A stretch of 7,700 nt of DNA. It comes from Candidatus Apopatosoma intestinale (GTDB taxonomy: Bacteria > Bacillota > Clostridia > Oscillospirales > CAG-272). Location of the stretch: assembly GCA_003524145.1 (NCBI GenBank), contig DODZ01000020.1, positions 131,269 to 138,968 on the forward strand. The letters are read 5' to 3'. The translations under genes were made by a program, and so were the position numbers. Positions 4,700 to 7,700 of the stretch are shown piece by piece (the stretch's first letter is position 1; every line of letters starts with the position of its first letter). A model generated the notes under the pieces. It was not told the origin of the DNA, ran no database searches, and saw only the letters and a program-made list of their open reading frames with translations.

Positions 4700-5848
4700 T
4701 TATTTAAGGAGTGAACGATAGAGCGCTGCTATATCGGCTACGCTTGTTTCCTTCGGGTTGCCGGGACGGCAGGCATCGTCATAAGCGGACTGAGCAAGGA
4801 AGGGAATATCCTCTTCTTTTACTATGCCCACGAGGTTTGCGGGGATGCCGACATCCTTGGATAGCTGCTTGACAGCGTCTACAGCGGCTTTTCTGTATTC
4901 AGCCTGAGTCATCTTCTCTGTGCCCTCAACGCCCATAGCCTTTGCAATATCGCGATACTTCTCGCCTGTGCACTCTGCGTTGTATTCCATAACGGTAGGA
5001 AGAATGATAGCGTTTGCAACGCCGTGAGGAGTATCATAGAGTGCGCCGAGAGGATGAGCCATAGAGTGAACTATGCCGAGACCTACATTGGAGAAGCCCA
5101 TGCCTGCAACATACTGACCGAGAGCCATGCCTTCGCGTCCTTCGGGAGTGTTGGCAACAGCACCGCGGAGCGAACGGGAAATAATCTCGATAGCCTTGAG
5201 ATGGAACATATCGGAAAGCTCCCATGCACCTGCTGTGATGTAGCCTTCAATAGCGTGTGTGAGCGCGTCCATACCTGTGGCGGCTGTAAGACCCTTGGGC
5301 ATAGAGGACATCATGTCGGGGTCGATAACGGCTACGACAGGGATATCATGCGGGTCAACGCAAACGAACTTTCTGTTCTTCTCAACATCCGTGATAACAT
5401 AGTTTATTGTAACCTCAGCGGCGGTACCTGCCGTGGTTGGAACGGCGATTATCGGAACGCACTTGTTCTTTGTCGCAACGGCGCCCTCGAGACTTCTTAC
5501 ATCCTCGTGCTCGGGGTTGGCAATGATTATGCCGATAGCCTTTGCGGTATCCATAGAGGAGCCGCCGCCGATAGCGATAAGATAATCAGCACCGGATTTC
5601 TTGAATGCGGCAACGCCGTTCTGAACATTTTCGATTGTGGGGTTCGGCTTGATTTCGGAATAGATTTCAAAATCGAGACCTTCGCGTGTGAGAATATCGG
5701 TAACTTTCTGAGTTACGCCGAATTTGATAAGGTCGGGGTCGGAGCAAACGAATGCCTTTTTGAAGCCGCGACCGCGAGCCTCTGTAACTATGCTCTCGAT
5801 AGCGCCTTTTCCGTGGTAAGATGTTTCATTGAGTACAAAACGATTCAT
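4700..5848 (-). CDS. fucO: Iron-dependent alcohol dehydrogenase, lactaldehyde reductase (FucO-like)
   Basis: This 382-residue cytoplasmic enzyme belongs to the group III iron-containing alcohol dehydrogenases. It aligns end to end, almost without gaps, with what I recall of E. coli FucO (383 residues). The NAD-binding GGGSSMD is at 94-100, and TTAGTAAEVTINYVITD is at 138-154. The iron ligands are Asp194, His198, His261 and His275, the same spacing as FucO 196/200/263/277. FucO interconverts L-lactaldehyde and L-1,2-propanediol with NAD(H), the final anaerobic step of fucose and rhamnose breakdown. Other alcohol or aldehyde substrates are possible in this broad family. AGGAGGT (5856-5862) precedes the ATG by 7 bases. 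It stands alone with its own promoter and terminator; no fucose or rhamnose genes are in the window. It needs Fe(II), which may or may not explain its place near feo. Confidence 0.92.
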   Translation of the reverse strand: MNRFVLNETSYHGKGAIESIVTEARGRGFKKAFVCSDPDLIKFGVTQKVTDILTREGLDFEIYSEIKPNPTIENVQNGVAAFKKSGADYLIAIGGGSSMDTAKAIGIIIANPEHEDVRSLEGAVATKNKCVPIIAVPTTAGTAAEVTINYVITDVEKNRKFVCVDPHDIPVVAVIDPDMMSSMPKGLTAATGMDALTHAIEGYITAGAWELSDMFHLKAIEIISRSLRGAVANTPEGREGMALGQYVAGMGFSNVGLGIVHSMAHPLGALYDTPHGVANAIILPTVMEYNAECTGEKYRDIAKAMGVEGTEKMTQAEYRKAAVDAVKQLSKDVGIPANLVGIVKEEDIPFLAQSAYDDACRPGNPKETSVADIAALYRSLLK

Positions 5849-5866
5849 TTATTATACCTCCTGTAC

Positions 5867-5883
5867 AGCCGCTTGGCGCGGCT
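5867..5883 (-). promoter_or_regulatory. Leader hairpin before the fucO-like gene
   Basis: AGCCGC and GCGGCT (5883-5878 and 5872-5867 on the minus strand) form a 6-bp GC stem with a GCCAA loop in the roughly 42-nt leader. The stem ends 4-5 bases upstream of the AGGAGG. It could stabilise the mRNA 5' end or modulate ribosome access; no T tract follows, so it is not a terminator. Confidence 0.4.
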
Positions 5884-5896
5884 TGTTATCGTCTTT

Positions 5897-5925
5897 ATTG
5901 TAATACTTTTTTGTTTTCGTGTCAA
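5897..5925 (-). promoter_or_regulatory. Sigma-A promoter of the fucO-like gene
   Basis: On the minus strand a consensus TTGACA (5925-5920) and TACAAT (5902-5897) are separated by 17 bases. The predicted start near 5890 gives a leader of about 42 nt. No clear catabolite-repression (cre) site was seen around it. Confidence 0.8.
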
Positions 5926-5994
5926 TATTATTTTATCGTTTTATTTTAAGATAATGTAAAAATTTCCGCATAGTATCGTTACAAAAAATCGCTA

Positions 5995-6023
5995 TGGACA
6001 TTTTCTTCCGTTTGTGATAAAAT
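5995..6023 (+). promoter_or_regulatory. Extended -10 promoter of the membrane-protein gene
   Basis: TGGACA (5995-6000), a 17-base spacer and TAAAAT (6018-6023) with TG at 6015-6016 form an extended -10 promoter. The predicted start near 6030 lies at the edge of the ribosome binding site (AAAAGGAGG, 6032-6040), so the leader is very short (about 18 nt). It is divergent from the fucO-like promoter, about 70 bp away. Confidence 0.65.
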
Positions 6024-6047
6024 ATCAGCAGAAAAGGAGGCATACTT

Positions 6048-6587
6048 ATGCATTCACGCTATTTTATAAACAGAAAAAATCCCCTCGCGCTGATTTCCGT
6101 CGCGCTCATGCTCATCTCTTCAGCGATAAGAATCGTTTATTATACCTCGCGACCGATGACGCCGCAGATTTTCTGGATTTACCTTGTAAATACCGTCGCC
6201 GCGGCGGTGGTTTTCTTTGTCGCAGTCGTTTTCTTCGGCAGGAAACTTCCGCAGCTCACGGCACTTCCCGTGGCGATGGGCGTGGTATTCTTCGCCTATA
6301 AAGCACTCGGCTTTCCGAGCAGAGCACATACCGTGCTGTGCCTTCTTCTGTATGCCGGAGTACTCGCGCTTTATGCACTCACGGTTTTCGGCGTGATAAG
6401 GACAAAATACCTGCTTTATCCGCTCTTCGGCTTGCCTTTCCTTTATCATCTCTTCGTCGAGGATACGCAGAAATATTTCTTTGCCGAGCCGCCGGTGCCT
6501 GTTTTCGAGTGGCTGCCCGAAATTTCCGTTCTTTGCATTATGGCATCGCTTTTCTTTATATCGGTTTCGCTCGAAAAAAGAAAGTAA
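6048..6587 (+). CDS. Unrecognised polytopic membrane protein
   Basis: I do not recognise this 179-residue protein. It is very hydrophobic, with about five or six membrane segments: roughly residues 12-31, 41-63, 71-89, 95-117, 121-137 and 158-175. Short charged loops lie between them (RK at 65-66, RTK at 118-120), and the basic C-terminus EKRK suits a cytoplasmic end. The longest loop (about 137-157, EDTQKYFFAEPPVPVFEWLP) is acidic and aromatic, predicted outside. No catalytic motif, signal peptide or cysteine pair points to a function. The start is firm: AAAAGGAGG ends 7 bases before the ATG. The next gene in the same direction is the DUF4830-type gene after 78 bp, so the two may be co-transcribed. 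Confidence 0.75.
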   Translation: MHSRYFINRKNPLALISVALMLISSAIRIVYYTSRPMTPQIFWIYLVNTVAAAVVFFVAVVFFGRKLPQLTALPVAMGVVFFAYKALGFPSRAHTVLCLLLYAGVLALYALTVFGVIRTKYLLYPLFGLPFLYHLFVEDTQKYFFAEPPVPVFEWLPEISVLCIMASLFFISVSLEKRK

Positions 6588-6599
6588 ACGCATAATCCG

Positions 6600-6660
6600 C
6601 CCGCCGCGCGAATAAATATATACAAACAAAAAGCAAAAAAGCCGCTTTTGCGGCGGGAGG
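6600..6660 (+). promoter_or_regulatory. Alternative RNA pairings around the DUF4830 gene's ribosome binding site
   Basis: Bases 6641-6645 and 6650-6654 (GCCGC-TTTT-GCGGC) form a local hairpin that ends exactly at the GGGAGG site (6655-6660). Alternatively CCCGCCGC (6600-6607) pairs perfectly with GCGGCGGG (6650-6657), covering the first three bases of that site. The two structures exclude each other. Regulation by such a switch is inference; the complementarity is directly visible. Confidence 0.35.
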
Positions 6661-6665
6661 ATATG

Positions 6666-7145
6666 ATGTTTGTATATTCGTTTCGTATGTCCACGGTGAA
6701 ATTCATCTGCGTGGCGGCACTTTCCGTGGCGGTGCTTCTTGCCCTTGTCGCTTTCGTGCCTACATATGACGCAGATGAATCGGCATCCACTATCTCATAT
6801 GCCAAAATTTATTCAAGCGCCGATAGGGTAGCATTCATTTCGCAGTTCGGCTGGAGCGTTGAAGAAACGCCTGTAGATGAAAAGGATGTGACTATCCCGG
6901 CGTCGTTTGATAAGATTTATGAAAATTATAATCAGCTCCAGAAAAATCAGGGACTCAGCCTGAATAAATATAAAGGAAAAGAGGTAACCCGCTATACCTA
7001 CAAAATAACGAATTACCCCGAATATGACGGTGATGTATATATAAACCTGCTTGTTTTCAAAAATAAAGTGATAGGCGGCGATGTATGCAGTGCCGATTCC
7101 TCGGGCTTTGTGCATGGATTTTCGCGCGATGTGACCCTGCCGTGA
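6666..7145 (+). CDS. Membrane-anchored DUF4830-type protein
   Basis: This 159-residue protein has one N-terminal membrane helix (about residues 11-31), likely an uncleaved anchor, followed by an extracytoplasmic domain. The pattern FISQFGWSVEETP (57-69), then IP-FD-IYE-YN-LQK-QG-LN-YKGKEV-RYTY, and finally GGDVCSAD with FVHGF matches my memory of the DUF4830 family of Clostridia, whose function is unknown. The ATG at 6666 is chosen because GGGAGG (6655-6660) lies 5 bases before it. An ATG at 6663 is too close, and a TTG at 6648 lies inside the hairpin with no site before it. It follows the unrecognised membrane protein in the same direction. Its TGA is directly adjacent to the stop of the convergent BlaI-type gene, and no terminator separates them. 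Confidence 0.8.
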   Translation: MFVYSFRMSTVKFICVAALSVAVLLALVAFVPTYDADESASTISYAKIYSSADRVAFISQFGWSVEETPVDEKDVTIPASFDKIYENYNQLQKNQGLSLNKYKGKEVTRYTYKITNYPEYDGDVYINLLVFKNKVIGGDVCSADSSGFVHGFSRDVTLP

Positions 7146-7541
7146 TTATTTTTCCGATTTATAGCGGCGAAATTCACTGCGGCGTTCCTTTACCCATCTG
7201 ACAAAGGCGTCGAGAGTCTCATCAGATACCATGCGCAGGTCGTAATATGTAGAGAAAAATCTCGCAAATGAATCATCGAAATATTTGCTCATAAACTCTT
7301 TTGTTATAAATTCGAGATATTCATTGTATTTTATGAGCGGATAATAATATCTCATCTTGCCTTTCTTTTCGGAATAGATGAAGCCCTTTTCATTTAGCCT
7401 GTTCAGCATGGTGATAAGGGCAGGGACAGCCCAACCGCGCTCCTTGCCTATTTTCTCCATAATTTGCGTTGTCGTAACAGGCGGAGTACTTTCCCATATG
7501 GCGGACATGACATCAAATTCGGTTTCGGGGAGCTTTTTCAT
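7146..7541 (-). CDS. BlaI/MecI/CopY-family transcriptional repressor
   Basis: This 131-residue protein has the winged-helix DNA-binding domain of BlaI/MecI regulators: ETEFDVMSAIWES (6-18), an HTH region with TTTQIMEKIGKERGW (23-37) and VPALITMLNRLNEKGFI (39-55), and the wing KKGKMRYYYPLI. A C-terminal helical dimerisation part follows (about 73-131). Family members repress beta-lactamase, copper or other stress genes and are normally inactivated by a BlaR1/MecR1 protease. The Asn-Phe bond cleaved in staphylococcal BlaI and MecI is not seen in the matching segment (SFARFFSTYYD, 91-101). No sensor protease lies in the window: the next gene downstream is convergent. AAGGAGG (7548-7554) lies 6 bases before the ATG at 7541, which is preferred over an in-frame ATG at 7565. 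Confidence 0.9.
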   Translation of the reverse strand: MKKLPETEFDVMSAIWESTPPVTTTQIMEKIGKERGWAVPALITMLNRLNEKGFIYSEKKGKMRYYYPLIKYNEYLEFITKEFMSKYFDDSFARFFSTYYDLRMVSDETLDAFVRWVKERRSEFRRYKSEK

Positions 7542-7560
7542 TGCGTTCCTCCTTATAATA

Positions 7561-7604
7561 TACAAGTGTATTTAATGCTTTTTTAATAATTATACATGAG
7601 TATA
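7561..7604. promoter_or_regulatory. Candidate BlaI-type operators
   Basis: Two dyads lie at the regulator's promoter. TACA-AG-TGTA (7561-7570) sits in the leader, and TATAC-ATGA-GTATA (7591-7604) overlaps the -10. The TACA/TGTA arms agree with the known BlaI/MecI operator core. Their position suggests autorepression. Binding by this protein is inferred. Confidence 0.5.
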
Positions 7605-7617
7605 AAACAAAAGTCAA
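7589..7617 (-). promoter_or_regulatory. Sigma-A promoter of the BlaI-type gene
   Basis: On the minus strand TTGACT (7617-7612) and a perfect TATAAT (7594-7589) are separated by 17 bases. The predicted start near 7583 gives a leader of about 42 nt that contains the TACA/TGTA dyad. Confidence 0.8.
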
Positions 7618-7668
7618 GCGAAAAACGCAATTTTTTCAAAAATTTACCTGTTTTTTGCATAAAAAGCC

Positions 7669-7700
7669 TTCTCCGGTGGGGAATTAACACATGCGCGAAG
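7669..7700. repeat. Repeat-like end fragment related to the left edge
   Basis: A 6-bp hairpin (7669-7674 with 7678-7683, one T-G pair) runs into GGGGAATTAA-N3-ATGCG (7678-7695). That 18-bp block aligns in register with 24-41 at the left edge, with 15 identical bases. It is probably the start of another copy of an intergenic repeat cut by the window end. Confidence 0.35.

Noticed and set aside
5024..5959. Long open frame (311 codons) on the plus strand opposite the fucO-like gene
   Set aside because: It mirrors a strongly conserved gene on the other strand, has no ribosome binding site, gives a Cys-rich protein resembling no family I know, and runs through the fucO promoter.
6648..6665. TTG start for the DUF4830-type protein
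   Set aside because: The TTG lies inside a hairpin with no site before it; the GGGAGG at 6655-6660 points to the ATG at 6666.

Overview
The window looks like chromosomal DNA from a low-to-mid GC Gram-positive anaerobe of the Clostridia, most likely a Ruminococcus-like member of the Oscillospirales. The evidence is the strong AGGAGG-type ribosome binding sites, sigma-A promoters of the TTGACA-17-TATAAT type, the feoA-feoA-feoB-Cys-rich membrane protein order, and the close resemblance of several proteins to Ruminococcus-type families. No phage, transposon, CRISPR or RNA gene was seen.

Region 1 (1-148) holds a repeat-like intergenic block and a strong stem-loop. Region 2 (149-4212) is a ferrous-iron uptake locus. 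A short DtxR-family regulator (minus strand) is divergent from a four-gene operon: feoA1, feoA2, feoB and a FeoB-associated Cys-rich membrane peptide. A strong terminator closes the operon. The 324-bp divergent intergenic region contains a promoter for each direction. A dyad, TTAGC-N4-GCTAA, occurs twice just downstream of the feo promoter and again, with one mismatch, just before feoB. The regulator keeps the iron-type primary metal ligands of DtxR (Met, Cys, Glu, His). The simplest reading is that Fe(II)-loaded regulator binds these dyads and shuts off Fe(II) import.

Region 3 (4213-5925) has two minus-strand genes: a small DivIVA-like coiled-coil protein, and an iron-dependent group III alcohol dehydrogenase very close to FucO (lactaldehyde reductase / 1,2-propanediol oxidoreductase). 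Each has its own promoter, and a terminator separates them. Region 4 (5995-7145, plus strand) holds an unrecognised polytopic membrane protein and a membrane-anchored DUF4830-type protein; the second gene's ribosome binding site could be masked by alternative RNA pairing. Region 5 (7146-7700, minus strand) is a BlaI/MecI-type repressor with TACA/TGTA-type dyads around its promoter. Its stop codon abuts the stop of the convergent DUF4830 gene.

The most interesting points are the proposed iron regulon with its repeated dyad, a roughly 115-residue acidic extracytoplasmic insertion in FeoB, a shared extended promoter sequence in front of the DivIVA-like and membrane-protein genes, and related 18-bp blocks at both ends of the window. 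All functional statements rest on recognition by eye; no database search was run.
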